A DNA stretch of 64,000 bases from assembly GCF_000383615.1 (NCBI RefSeq), contig NZ_KB911591.1, forward strand, positions 189,344 to 253,343, read 5' to 3'. The notes under the pieces are model-generated. The model saw nothing but the letters and a program-made list of their open reading frames with translations. It ran no database searches and was not told the DNA's origin. This DNA comes from Streptomyces canus 299MFChir4.1 (GTDB taxonomy: Bacteria > Actinomycetota > Actinomycetes > Streptomycetales > Streptomycetaceae). How positions within the stretch are numbered: position 1 is the stretch's first letter; each line of letters opens with the position of its first letter. The translations under genes were made by a program, and so were the position numbers. Positions 8,886 to 16,858 of this stretch are shown here, piece after piece.

Positions 8886-8907
8886 CCCCGGAAACCGGGA
8901 TCACCCC
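8879..8907 (+). terminator. Hairpin overlapping the lipoprotein stop codon
   Basis: GGGGTGA (8879-8885) pairs with TCACCCC (8901-8907), and CCCGG (8887-8891) with CCGGG (8895-8899) around an AAA loop, with a single internal mismatch. The lipoprotein TGA stop is part of the stem. Confidence 0.6.
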
Positions 8908-8910
8908 TTC

Positions 8911-8942
<32 letters not shown>

Positions 8943-8961
8943 TCGCGACGCCGATGGCGCC

Positions 8962-9905
8962 TCAGTCGCAGTCGCGCACCTTGATCGTGTGGTGATGTTC
9001 TCGTACGCCGCGCTGGGGTCGTCGGCCTTCGAACCGCCGGGCAGGTAGTCGGGGTTGGGCGCGTACTCCAGTTTCCAGGCGCCGCTGAGCTTCTTCGTGG
9101 AGTGGCTCCACACTCCCGCGCTGGTCGCCGCCCACACCTTGCCGCCGCCGAAGCGGAGCTCGTGGATGGTGGTGGACTCCAGTTCGTGGCCGCCGACCCG
9201 GCTGCGCGTGGAGAACGTGCCGTGGTGCGGGTCGGACAGGACGTAGACACCGCTGCCGAGGTAGGCGTCCGCGTTGGTGGTCGCCTCGCCGGTGCCCAGC
9301 CACAGCCGTCCGCCGCCGTCGAGCGTGAGCGCGCCGGTCGACTGTGCGGGAAGCCGGTCGCTGATGGGCTGCCAGTGGCCGCCGCCGCTGCGGGACCGCC
9401 ACACCCCGCCGCCGGCGCTGCCCGCGTACACGTACCCGTCGTCATCGGCGGCCACCGCGGCCATCCGGCCGGTGACATTGCCCGAGCCACCGCTGGAGTT
9501 GGAGTCGATGTCGCGGTAACGCGGGTCGTCGGAGTTGTACGGCAGGTTGGTGACATTGCGCCAACTCCCGCCGGTACCGGGAAGTTTGGTGAGACTGCTC
9601 CATGCGGCCCCGTACGCGCCAGGGGCGACGATGCCGGGCGAGGTGCGGGCCTCGGCGTACTGGTCCGCGCCCTCGGCTATCTCGTCGGCCTCGTTGCCGT
9701 CGTCGCCGTCGTCCTCCTTCGCCTTCGGGCTCATGGCGCCCACCGACTGCCGTCGCTCAGCGGCGAGTTGGGCGAGTGCGCGAGCCCCGAAGGGGCTGCT
9801 GTCGTGTCGGCCGGGCGCGGCACTCGCGGGTATCGCGATGAGCCCGGCGGTTGCGGTGATGGCGCAGGTCGTGAGCCATCGTCTGCTCCGAGTTGGTGCT
9901 GACAC
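8962..9905 (-). pseudogene. Truncated secreted beta-propeller (BNR/sialidase-like) glycosyl-hydrolase-type protein
   Basis: The GTG at 9905 (GGAGG 6-7 bp upstream) starts a protein with a Sec signal peptide (SRRWLTTCAITATAGLIAIP ASA), an acidic linker (KAKEDDGDDGNEADEIAEGA) and the first blades of a propeller (VAADDDGYVYAGSAGGGVWR, GALTLDGGGRLWLGTGEATT, LRFGGGKVWAATSAGVWSHS). Homologues known to me are several hundred residues longer. Here the propeller stops after AYENIT at about 8990 and the frame breaks. A separate frame just beyond reads TIKVRDCD and a stop at 8962, which looks like the original C-terminus. This suggests one large internal deletion. Confidence 0.65.
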
Positions 9906-10159
9906 CAGGTCCTCCCGAGCGGGTGGTGATACAGCCGTCGGTGGAGACCCGACCACGCGCGGGACGGAGCGTCCGGGGGTTTGACAAGCCTTTGACCAGA
10001 ACCTGCCACTTGCGCACGTGGCTGTGAAGCGCCGGGGGGTTTCTCGGTACCCGACTCGGGGATCGCTCAGCAGCGGTGAGAGCCAGGTCGGCAGCCGCGG
10101 GCACCGGCCTTGGCGCAGGGCTTCGATGCCACGGCGGCTGTGGACGGTGTGCAGCAGCC

Positions 10160-10357
10160 CGGCTGACCGATACGAGGACCGACCCGGGCGGCCAGATGCC
10201 CGCAGCGGGCACCCTCGCCCAGTACGTCGACTACGCGCGGTCCGCCGCAGATGCGGGCGTGCACGAGCTGTTCGTGGACTTCGGGCAGACAGTCGCGTCT
10301 CTCGCCGAACGCGTCGGCCTCGCCGGCCGCTTCATCGGGGGAGTCCGCCGCGGCTGA
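10160..10357 (+). pseudogene. Remnant of an F420-type LLM oxidoreductase (C-terminal end)
   Basis: The plus strand reads TDPGGQMPAAGTLAQYVDYA, then AADAGVHELFVDFGQTVASL and AGRFIGGV before the stop. This matches the last 60 or so residues of LLM-class F420-dependent oxidoreductases. No barrel sequence precedes it. The 254 bp between this remnant and the start of the decayed propeller gene hold no other recognisable gene. Confidence 0.55.
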
Positions 10358-10426
10358 CTCGGTGCGCGGCAGCGGAACCCTCGCTCATGGGAGAAGCCGC
10401 GTACCCGAACCGAGACCGCCGGTGTG

Positions 10427-11008
10427 TCAGGACGTCCCGAGGCCGTTGAGGAGGGTGTCGACGACGACGTCCGCCGCCTGTCCCGCGCTCAGTTCCGGCA
10501 GTTGCCGGGAGACCAGGTGCATGAGCTGGGGCAGCAGCGCGCTCGGCCAGCCCTGCGGGAGACCGGAGCGCAGCAGGCCTTCGTCCGTGGCGCGTCGCAG
10601 GAAGGTGTCGACCTCCTCGACGGCCGCGTCGCGTCGGGCATGGACGCTGCTGTCGGTGAGCATGCGGGCGAGGTCGACGGGCCAGGTGCGGTTGACGGTG
10701 ATGATGTTCTCGACGTAGCGGTGCAGGGCGACGGCGACGGGTGCCTCGCGGAGCCGCGCGTCCTCGATGGCGTGCTCGATGGCGGTGAGGCGGGCTTCGT
10801 AGATGGCCGCGAGGAGGTCTTCGCGGGAGGCGAAGCGGCGGTAGACGGTGCGCCGGTCGACTCCCGCTTCGGCGGCGATGCTCGCGATGCTCGCGCCGGG
10901 GTCGGCGGCGAGCATGCGGGCGCCGGTGGTCAGGACGGCTTCGAGATTGCGCGCTGCATCGGCTCTCACCGCACTGATTCTAGTGGCGGAATGTGATGCC
11001 TGAGACAT
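10427..11008 (-). CDS. TetR family transcriptional regulator of the adjacent MFS pump
   Basis: A 193-residue TetR protein with the helix-turn-helix at about residues 22-66 (LEAVLTTGARMLAADPGASI, AAEAGVDRRTVYRRFASREDL). It diverges from a DHA2 efflux gene, with repeated elements between them, so it is the probable repressor of that pump. The ATG at 11008 has GAGAGG upstream. An alternative GTG at 10969 would place a further copy of the operator-like motif (10978-10991) in the leader instead of inside codons 6-11, and cannot be excluded. Confidence 0.92.
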   Translation of the reverse strand: MSQASHSATRISAVRADAARNLEAVLTTGARMLAADPGASIASIAAEAGVDRRTVYRRFASREDLLAAIYEARLTAIEHAIEDARLREAPVAVALHRYVENIITVNRTWPVDLARMLTDSSVHARRDAAVEEVDTFLRRATDEGLLRSGLPQGWPSALLPQLMHLVSRQLPELSAGQAADVVVDTLLNGLGTS

Positions 11009-11051
11009 CTAGCGCCTCTCAGGAGTAGAAGGCACCCCTATAAGTGCTACA

Positions 11052-11088
11052 TTCTAGTGACAGAAAGATCTGGTAGTGACAGATCTGT
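11052..11088. promoter_or_regulatory. Repeated operator elements of the TetR/MFS pair
   Basis: TAGTGACAGA occurs at 11055-11064 and 11074-11083 (19-bp period), and the second copy overlaps the perfect palindrome ACAGATCTGT (11079-11088). A related copy, TTCTAGTGGCGGAA, is at 10978-10991 inside or just before the tetR start; compare TTCTAGTGACAGAA at 11052-11065. Confidence 0.65.
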
Positions 11089-11113
11089 GAGTCTTCTAGA
11101 GAGGCAGCTTCCG

Positions 11114-12655
11114 ATGTCGAAGGCAGACAACTCCTCCTCACCCAGGGCGGGTGGTGTCGCCGCCGCGATGAGCGCGCTGGTCCTGGCGGTCCTGCTCGCG
11201 GCCCTGGACCAGACGATCGTCTCGACCGCGTTGCCCCGGATAGCCGAGGACCTGAACGGTTTCGACGACATCGCATGGGTCAGCGCCGCCTACCTCCTCG
11301 CGTCGACCGCGGTCACACCTCTGTGGGGCAAGCTGGGCGACATGTTCGGCCGCAAGCCGCTGTATCTGGCCTCCACCTCGGTCTTCCTGATCGCCTCCGT
11401 GGCCTGCGGCCTGGCACAGAACCTGCCCGAGCTGGTCGGCGCCCGTGTGCTGCAGGGTGTGGGCGGAGGCGGCATGATCGTGCTGACCTTCGCCCTCGTC
11501 GGCGACATCGTCACCCCGAGCGAACGCGGCCGCTACCAGGGCATGTTCGGCTCGGTCTACGGCGTCGCCAGCATTGTCGGCCCCCTGCTGGGCGGCGTCT
11601 TCACCGACCAACTGTCCTGGCGCTGGGCCTTCCTGGTCAACCTGCCGGTCGGCATCGTCGCCCTGGCCATCGCCGCCCGGGCGCTGCCCGCCGCCACCCG
11701 GGGCGCCCGGGCCCGCATCGACTACCTCGGCGCCACCGTGCTGGCCGCCCTCGCCACCGGCCTGGTGCTCGTCACCTCGTTCGGGGAGCGCTGGGGCTGG
11801 GGCTCGCCTGCCATCGTCGGACTGATCGCCGTCACCGTCGCGCTGGCCGTACTGCTGGTGCCGGTCGAGCGCCACGCCGCCGCCCCGGTCCTGCCGCCGG
11901 CCATGTTCGCCTCCCGGACCGTGGTGTTCTCCTCGCTGATCGCCTTCTTCGCCAACGCCGCGATGTTCTCCGTGCTGGTCTACCTGCCGACCTACCTCCA
12001 GATCGTCCACGGAGTCTCGGCCACCCTTTCCGGCATCCACATGCTGCCCCTGGTCGCCGGTCTGGTCGTCAGCCAGTCCCTGGCCGGACGCTGGGCCGCA
12101 CAAGCCGGCCGGCTGCGGACGATCCTCCTGGCCGGCCTGGTCGCCAACCTCGCCGGGCTGCTCCTGCTGGGCACCATCGGCGCGGCCACCAACGCTCTCG
12201 TCCTGAGTTTCTACTTCCTGATCACCGGTGTCGGCATCGGCATGGTGCCCATGGTCGTGCTGACCACCGTCCAGAACAGCGTGCCCGCCGCCGACCTCGG
12301 CGCCGCCAGCGCCGTCGTCACCTTCGCCCGCTCCATCGGCGCTGCCTTCGGGGTCGCCGTCTTCGGCACCCTCCTCAACACGGGATTCGCCGACCGCACA
12401 AGCGGACTGCCGACCGCCGGCGGCTTCGACTCCGCTCGTCCCGACACCATCGGTCGGCTGCCCGGCGCCCTGCGCGACTCCGCACTGGACGCCTTCGCCC
12501 ACGCCACGGCCGGCGGCTATCTCTGGATCGCGCCCGCCCTCGCCGTCGGGGTTCTTCTCGCCCTGTTCCTGAAGCCGGCGCTCAGGACCGGCGAGACCGC
12601 CACCCTCGACCACTCCGATCCCGCCCCCGCCAAGGATTCCGTCCGGGCCGCCTGA
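11114..12655 (+). CDS. MFS drug efflux transporter, DHA2 (EmrB/QacA) family
   Basis: A 513-residue inner-membrane drug/H+ antiporter with about 14 predicted membrane helices. Family motifs are LDQTIVSTALPRIAEDLNG in helix 1, GKLGDMFGRKPLYL in the first cytoplasmic loop, ARVLQGVGGGGMIVL in helix 4 and the antiporter motif VGPLLGGVFTDQLSWRWAF in helix 5. The ATG at 11114 is preferred because it directly precedes a short polar tail and helix 1. It diverges from its probable TetR repressor. The substrate is unknown. Confidence 0.95.
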   Translation: MSKADNSSSPRAGGVAAAMSALVLAVLLAALDQTIVSTALPRIAEDLNGFDDIAWVSAAYLLASTAVTPLWGKLGDMFGRKPLYLASTSVFLIASVACGLAQNLPELVGARVLQGVGGGGMIVLTFALVGDIVTPSERGRYQGMFGSVYGVASIVGPLLGGVFTDQLSWRWAFLVNLPVGIVALAIAARALPAATRGARARIDYLGATVLAALATGLVLVTSFGERWGWGSPAIVGLIAVTVALAVLLVPVERHAAAPVLPPAMFASRTVVFSSLIAFFANAAMFSVLVYLPTYLQIVHGVSATLSGIHMLPLVAGLVVSQSLAGRWAAQAGRLRTILLAGLVANLAGLLLLGTIGAATNALVLSFYFLITGVGIGMVPMVVLTTVQNSVPAADLGAASAVVTFARSIGAAFGVAVFGTLLNTGFADRTSGLPTAGGFDSARPDTIGRLPGALRDSALDAFAHATAGGYLWIAPALAVGVLLALFLKPALRTGETATLDHSDPAPAKDSVRAA

Positions 12656-13075
12656 CCCGCCGGCGCCCACGCCCTCGACCGGCCGACACCCCACCAGGTA
12701 CCGGCCGACGGCGTGCTCCGGGCGCCCATGGCACCGGGCCAGGCGTCACCGTCCTGCGGAGTCGTCTCCGACAGCCGCTTGAGCTGGGTGACCCACAACG
12801 CGTCGTTCCCGGTCACCACAAGCGTGCTGTCCGCCACCGGAGGTAGCAACCATGTCCCTGGTGCAGCTGCACACCCGCGCCGACACCCGACCATCCGAGC
12901 CGCGTGTACGGCACCTGCTCTCCCGGGAACATCTCGAACCGATGGCCGTGGAACCACACCGCGGAGCTTCGGGCGAGCGGCCCAGCTCGGACCTCGGTGA
13001 GGCCCGGCCCCCCCTCCGGCCCCCACTCCGGCCACCGTTCGAAGCACCGGACACGCCAGGCTCCCCTCTCAGCGG
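12656..13075. other. Intergenic stretch with no intact gene
   Basis: No frame here gives a recognisable protein. The minus strand has an open stretch reading DSTLVVTGNDALWVTQLKRL near 12750-12830 with protein-like composition. I cannot assign it; it may be a fragment of a lost gene. Confidence 0.4.
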
Positions 13076-13267
13076 ATGAAGGCGAGGTCCGGGCAGCAGC
13101 GCCGCGGCTACGGCGAGGCGGTGACCCGCAAGGCGCTGTACGAGGGTGTCCGCGCCACCGGCCTCACCCGGGCCACCCTGCACGCGACCGCCGCCGGGGC
13201 ACCGGTGTATCCGCGCATCGGTTTCGAGCCGAACTCCCCGATGCGCTTCTACGCGCTCAAGGACTGA
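13076..13267 (+). pseudogene. GNAT acetyltransferase remnant (C-terminal part)
   Basis: The 63 codons read RRGYGEAVTRKALYEGVRAT, then TRATLHATAAGAPVYPRIGF and a C-terminal strand. This is the second half of a GNAT fold, from the acetyl-CoA pyrophosphate loop (RRGYGEA, the Q/RxxGxG/A motif) to the end. The N-terminal strands are absent, and the preceding sequence is not protein-like in this frame. The remnant cannot form a whole acetyltransferase. Confidence 0.65.
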
Positions 13268-13386
13268 GGCAGGCCGCCGTGAGGGCGCCTCCCGTTCCCG
13301 GGCGTGAGCATCGGACAGAGCGTCAAGGGACCGATACGCATGGTTTTCCGTACACGAGGGCCTGCGGGTTTCAGTCGGCCGGATCG

Positions 13387-14265
13387 CTAACGGGTCGTGT
13401 TCTTCGCCGAGGCCGGTTCCGTCTGCTCCGCGGCCCAGGAGGTGAGGATGCGCAGGGCATCGTGGGCGGGGCTGGCGGGTTCGGCGGTCAGGATCATGAG
13501 GCGTTGTCCGGAGTGGTCGGGGCTGGCCCAGGTGTCGCAGTCGAGGGTGAGGTCGCCGACCAAGGGGTGGTGGTAGTGCTTGGTGCCGTACGTCGCGCTG
13601 GTGACGCGGTGTTCGGCCCACCAGGTGCGGAAGTCGGTGTCCCGGACGGAGAGTTCGCCGACGAGGCGGGCGAGGTCCGGGTCGTCGGGGTCGGCGCCCG
13701 CCTCCATGCGCAGGGCGGCCACCGCGTCCCGGGCGTCGTGCGCCCAGTTCTTGTGCAGTCCCCGGATCGCTGGGTGGGTGAACATGAGGCGCAGGTAGTT
13801 GCGGTGTTGGGCCGGTAGGGCGGCGAAGTCGGTGTAGAGGGCGGTGGCGGTGGGGTTCCAGGCGAGGATGTCGAGGTGTTTGCCGAGGACGAGGGCCGGG
13901 GTGTGGGTGAGTTGGTCGAGGAGGCGGCGCATGGCGGGCCGCATGCGCTGGGTCTGCCGGTGGTGGCGGGGTTGGTCGTCGGTGCGGCCGGCGAGTTGGT
14001 AGAGGTGTTGTCGCTGGTCTTCGTCGAGGTGGAGGGCGTGGGTGAGGGTGGCGAGGACAGGGGTGGAGGCGCGGACGCGGCCCTGTTCGAGGCGGGTGTA
14101 GTAGTCCACGCTGATGGCGGCGAGGGTGGCGACCTCTTCGCGGCGCAGGCCGGTGACGCGGCGTGTGGTGTCCGTGGTGGGCAGGCCGCAGTCCCGGGGG
14201 GTCAGCTGTGCCCGACGGGCCCGTAGGAAGGCACCGAGGGCACGGGGGTCGGGATGTGAGCTCAT
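13387..14265 (-). CDS. Helix-turn-helix regulator, XRE/MmyB-like ligand-binding type
   Basis: A 292-residue protein with an N-terminal XRE helix-turn-helix (ALGAFLRARRAQLTP, GLRREEVATLAAISVDYYTR, LEQGRVRASTPVLATLTHAL). It has a C-terminal PAS-like MmyB domain (LVLGKHLDILAWNPTATALY, FTHPAIRGLHKNWAHDARDA, VRDTDFRTWWAEHRV, YHHPLVGDLTLDCDTW). Such proteins usually bind a small or lipid ligand and regulate a neighbouring reductase or hydrolase gene. AGGAGA precedes the ATG at 14265. The gene upstream on the same strand is a secreted hydrolase, but a terminator separates them. Confidence 0.9.
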   Translation of the reverse strand: MSSHPDPRALGAFLRARRAQLTPRDCGLPTTDTTRRVTGLRREEVATLAAISVDYYTRLEQGRVRASTPVLATLTHALHLDEDQRQHLYQLAGRTDDQPRHHRQTQRMRPAMRRLLDQLTHTPALVLGKHLDILAWNPTATALYTDFAALPAQHRNYLRLMFTHPAIRGLHKNWAHDARDAVAALRMEAGADPDDPDLARLVGELSVRDTDFRTWWAEHRVTSATYGTKHYHHPLVGDLTLDCDTWASPDHSGQRLMILTAEPASPAHDALRILTSWAAEQTEPASAKNTTR

Positions 14266-14322
14266 GTCGTCGATTCTCCTGCGGATCACGCACACGTGCA
14301 GTGTGCCGATATGCCGCCCGAG

Positions 14323-14353
14323 GGCTGCGGGACCCTTGGTCGGTCCCGCAGCC
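14323..14353 (-). terminator. Hairpin terminator of the secreted hydrolase gene
   Basis: GGCTGCGGGACC (14323-14334) and GGTCCCGCAGCC (14342-14353) form a perfect 12-bp stem with a 7-nt loop, 14 bp beyond the hydrolase stop. Confidence 0.75.
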
Positions 14354-14366
14354 TTCCGAGGGGTTG

Positions 14367-15227
14367 TCAGCGGACAGTTGCGCGGGCCGCGCGCTCGATC
14401 ACCCTGGCCACCAGATGCGGGTGTGAGACGGCGACGGAGTGGGACGCGGCGACCTCGGTGGTGTGTGCGTGGGCACGCCTGGCCATGAAGCGCTGCACGG
14501 CCGGGGGGATGTTGAGGTCTTCGGTGGTGATGATGTCCCAGCTGGGCTTGGTCTTCCAGGCCGCGGTGGTGGCCTTCTCCTCCAGGGCGGCCTGGGCGAT
14601 GGGACGCTGTTCGGCGGCCATCAGGACGGCCTGCCCCGTCGGCACGTCGGCGGCGAACTGGTGGTGGAACTTGTCCTGCCGGATGTACAGGTCGGTGGCG
14701 GTGGAGCCGTCCGCCTGCTGGTAGGTGACCGGGTCGAGAGCGCCGGGGAGCGTGGAGCCCGGGTACGTGTTCGTGAGCTCCAGGGCGCTTTCGCCGGGGG
14801 CGGGCAGGAAGGCGGCCACATAGACCAGGGCCTTGACCTCGGGTGCGTCGGTGGTGGCCTCGCTGATGACGTTGCCGCCGTAGGAGTGGCCGACGACGAT
14901 CTTCGGTCCCTTGACGTGGTCGAGGACCGTGCGCAGCGCGGCGGCATCGGAGGCCGGGCCGCGCAGTGGGTTGGCGGCGGCGACGACCGGGTAGCCGTCG
15001 GCACGCAGGTCGGCGATGACGCCGTTCCAGCTGGATCCGTCGGCGAAGGCTCCGTGCTCCAGGATGATGGCGGGCTTGGAGGGCTTGGCGGGCTGGGCTG
15101 CTCCGGCGACCTCGGCCGTCTCGGTCGCGCCGTTGGCGGTCCCGCTGAGGGCGAACGCGCCGAGCGCGAGCCCCGCCGCGGCCGCGCCCGTCACCAGCCG
15201 CTTGTGTCCACCCTTGATGCTCACCAC
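14367..15227 (-). CDS. Secreted alpha/beta hydrolase
   Basis: A 286-residue hydrolase with a Sec signal peptide (residues 1-33, KRLVTGAAAAGLALGAFALS, cleavage near ANGA). The fold follows with ILEHGAFADGSSWNGVI (oxyanion HG), the nucleophile elbow VVGHSYGGNV, and a late His (VAVSHPHLV). This branch includes salicylate-esterase-like and HNL-like hydrolases, but the substrate is not known. The GTG at 15227 has GAGAGGGG upstream. A perfect GTCACC-N9-GGTGAC site lies 61-81 bp before the start, so it belongs to the operator-sharing set. Confidence 0.88.
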   Translation of the reverse strand: MVSIKGGHKRLVTGAAAAGLALGAFALSGTANGATETAEVAGAAQPAKPSKPAIILEHGAFADGSSWNGVIADLRADGYPVVAAANPLRGPASDAAALRTVLDHVKGPKIVVGHSYGGNVISEATTDAPEVKALVYVAAFLPAPGESALELTNTYPGSTLPGALDPVTYQQADGSTATDLYIRQDKFHHQFAADVPTGQAVLMAAEQRPIAQAALEEKATTAAWKTKPSWDIITTEDLNIPPAVQRFMARRAHAHTTEVAASHSVAVSHPHLVARVIERAARATVR

Positions 15228-15287
15228 GACAAACCCCTCTCAGGAAGTCTTCTCGGTACTTACGGTGTTTCGGTCTCGCTGAACCTC

Positions 15288-15308
15288 GTCACCGGATTGA
15301 TTGGTGAC
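15288..15308. promoter_or_regulatory. Shared operator, site A (secreted hydrolase)
   Basis: GTCACC (15288-15293), 9-bp spacer GGATTGATT, GGTGAC (15303-15308). Both half-sites are perfect. It is upstream of the minus-strand hydrolase starting at 15227. Confidence 0.75.
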
Positions 15309-15384
15309 GATTCTGACGCGGACGGCATGACGGCCACTCCGGTGTGCGCGGAGTCCGGCGCCGCCGCCCGGCGACGGCCGACGC

Positions 15385-16452
15385 TCAGAGGTGGTCGGCG
15401 TCGACCACTGCCTGGGCGAAGACGGTGGGGGCTTCCTGCGGCAGGTTGTGACCGATGTCCGCGATCGTCCGGTGCAGGTAGGGCCCGGTGAAGTGGCTGC
15501 GGTAACTGGACCCGTCGCCCGGTGCGGTGAATGGGTCGAGGGCGGCGTCGAGGGTGACGGTGGGGACCCCGATGGAGGGCTGGGCGGCCAGCTTCTTTTC
15601 GTACCGGTCATAGCGTCGGTCGCCCTCGATCAGACTGATGCGCCAGCGGTAGTTGTAGAGGACGATCGCGGCGTAGTCGGGGTTCTCGAAGGCCTCGGCC
15701 GTGCGCCCGAAGGTGGCGTCGGAGAATTTCCAGTCGGGGGAGACGAGGGTCCACACGTAGCGGCACAGCGCGATGCGCTCGTCGACGTTCTCCATGGCCT
15801 TCACGCCGCGGTCGGTGGCGAAGTACCACTGGTACCACCAGTTGTGCTCCACGCCCGGAGCGGCGGGCTCCAGCTGCATCTTGCGGTCGGTGATGAGGTA
15901 ACCGCTGGTCGACACGAGGGACTTGACGCGCTCGGGCCACAGGGCGGCGATGATGTCGGCGGTACGTGAGCCCCAGTCGAAGCCGGCGAGGACGGCCTTC
16001 TCGATCTTCAGGGCGTCCATGAAGGCGATGACGTCCAGCGCGATCGCGGACTGCTCGGCGGTACGGGGCGTGTGGCGGGACAGGAATCGGGTACTGCCGT
16101 GGCCGCGCAGATACGGGACGAGCACGCGGTAGCCCAGGTCGGCCAGGAGCGGGGCGACGTCGACGAAGCTGTGGATGTCGTACGGCCAGCCGTGCAGGAG
16201 AACGACGACCGGGCCGTGCCGGGGGCCGGCCTCGGCGTAACCGATGTCCAGGACACCCGCCTTGACGTGCCTGAGCGTGCTGAACTCGGTGTGGGTGCCG
16301 GGGGTGATGGTCGGCACCGTGGGCGTGGTGGCGCCGCCCGGCTCGTCCGGGGCGGTCGCGGCGGATGCGTTGGTCTTCAGGCCGGTGAGTGAGACCGCTG
16401 CCGCGCCGGTGCCCAGGCCGACGGCCTTGCTGAAGGTACGCCTGTTGATCAT
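15385..16452 (-). CDS. TAT-exported epoxide-hydrolase-like alpha/beta hydrolase
   Basis: A 355-residue enzyme with a twin-arginine signal (NRRTFSKAVGLGTGAAAVSL) and an alpha/beta-hydrolase fold. It shows HGWPYDIHSF (oxyanion motif), an aspartate nucleophile elbow GFDWGSR as in epoxide hydrolases and dehalogenases, and a late GHNLPQEAP histidine loop. The Asp nucleophile argues against an ordinary esterase. The ATG at 16452 has GGAGG upstream. An operator-family site lies 81-101 bp before the start. Export implies action on an external substrate. Confidence 0.9.
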   Translation of the reverse strand: MINRRTFSKAVGLGTGAAAVSLTGLKTNASAATAPDEPGGATTPTVPTITPGTHTEFSTLRHVKAGVLDIGYAEAGPRHGPVVVLLHGWPYDIHSFVDVAPLLADLGYRVLVPYLRGHGSTRFLSRHTPRTAEQSAIALDVIAFMDALKIEKAVLAGFDWGSRTADIIAALWPERVKSLVSTSGYLITDRKMQLEPAAPGVEHNWWYQWYFATDRGVKAMENVDERIALCRYVWTLVSPDWKFSDATFGRTAEAFENPDYAAIVLYNYRWRISLIEGDRRYDRYEKKLAAQPSIGVPTVTLDAALDPFTAPGDGSSYRSHFTGPYLHRTIADIGHNLPQEAPTVFAQAVVDADHL

Positions 16453-16532
16453 GTCCAGTCCTCCGTCGTGCGATTGCGATGACCGGCCCGTGCTTGGTGA
16501 GCCCGGGGCGAGGCGACCCTCGCACAGCACTC

Positions 16533-16553
16533 GTCACCTGTCAAACCGGTGAC
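16533..16553. promoter_or_regulatory. Shared operator, site B (epoxide-hydrolase-like gene)
   Basis: GTCACC (16533-16538), spacer TGTCAAACC, GGTGAC (16548-16553). Both half-sites are perfect. On the minus strand the spacer contains TTGACA, a consensus -35 hexamer pointing to the hydrolase gene. Confidence 0.78.
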
Positions 16554-16770
16554 GAATGCCGTCGGTGCCCCACACTCTCGCCCGTGACGAAACCCGACGC
16601 ATCAGTCATGTGACGGTCGGATGTGAAGGGTGCATGGGGGCGTGCGGAGCGCCGTCCGGTCGGTCATTCGGCTGAAGGGAGCACCTTTGGGCCTCGCCTG
16701 CCGTATCGGCTCTCGTGTTCAATGGGGCCCCTGGTGTGGAAGATATCTCAGTCAAAGTCAATGGCATGAG

Positions 16771-16828
16771 AATGTAGGCTGCGTAAATGCTACATTGAAG
16801 TGGCAATTACTGACGATGGTCAATGACC
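16771..16828 (+). promoter_or_regulatory. Palindromes in the aldehyde dehydrogenase promoter
   Basis: AATGTAG (16771-16777) and CTACATT (16790-16796) form a 7-bp inverted repeat with a 12-bp spacer. GGTCA-A-TGACC (16818-16828) is a perfect 11-bp palindrome 31 bp before the start codon. They differ from the GTCACC operator family, so this gene may have its own regulator. Confidence 0.45.
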
Positions 16829-16858
16829 TGGGTCTGAAGCACCGGAAGAGAGAAGCGC

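Noticed and set aside
11138..12694. A long minus-strand frame opposite the MFS gene
   Set aside because: Gly/Gln/Asp/Glu-rich nonsense typical of antisense of a high-GC gene; the plus-strand transporter has clear motifs.
12746..14293. A 515-codon minus-strand frame overlapping the XRE/MmyB gene
   Set aside because: Pro/Arg/His-rich composition and no domain; it is a shadow of the regulator gene in the next frame.
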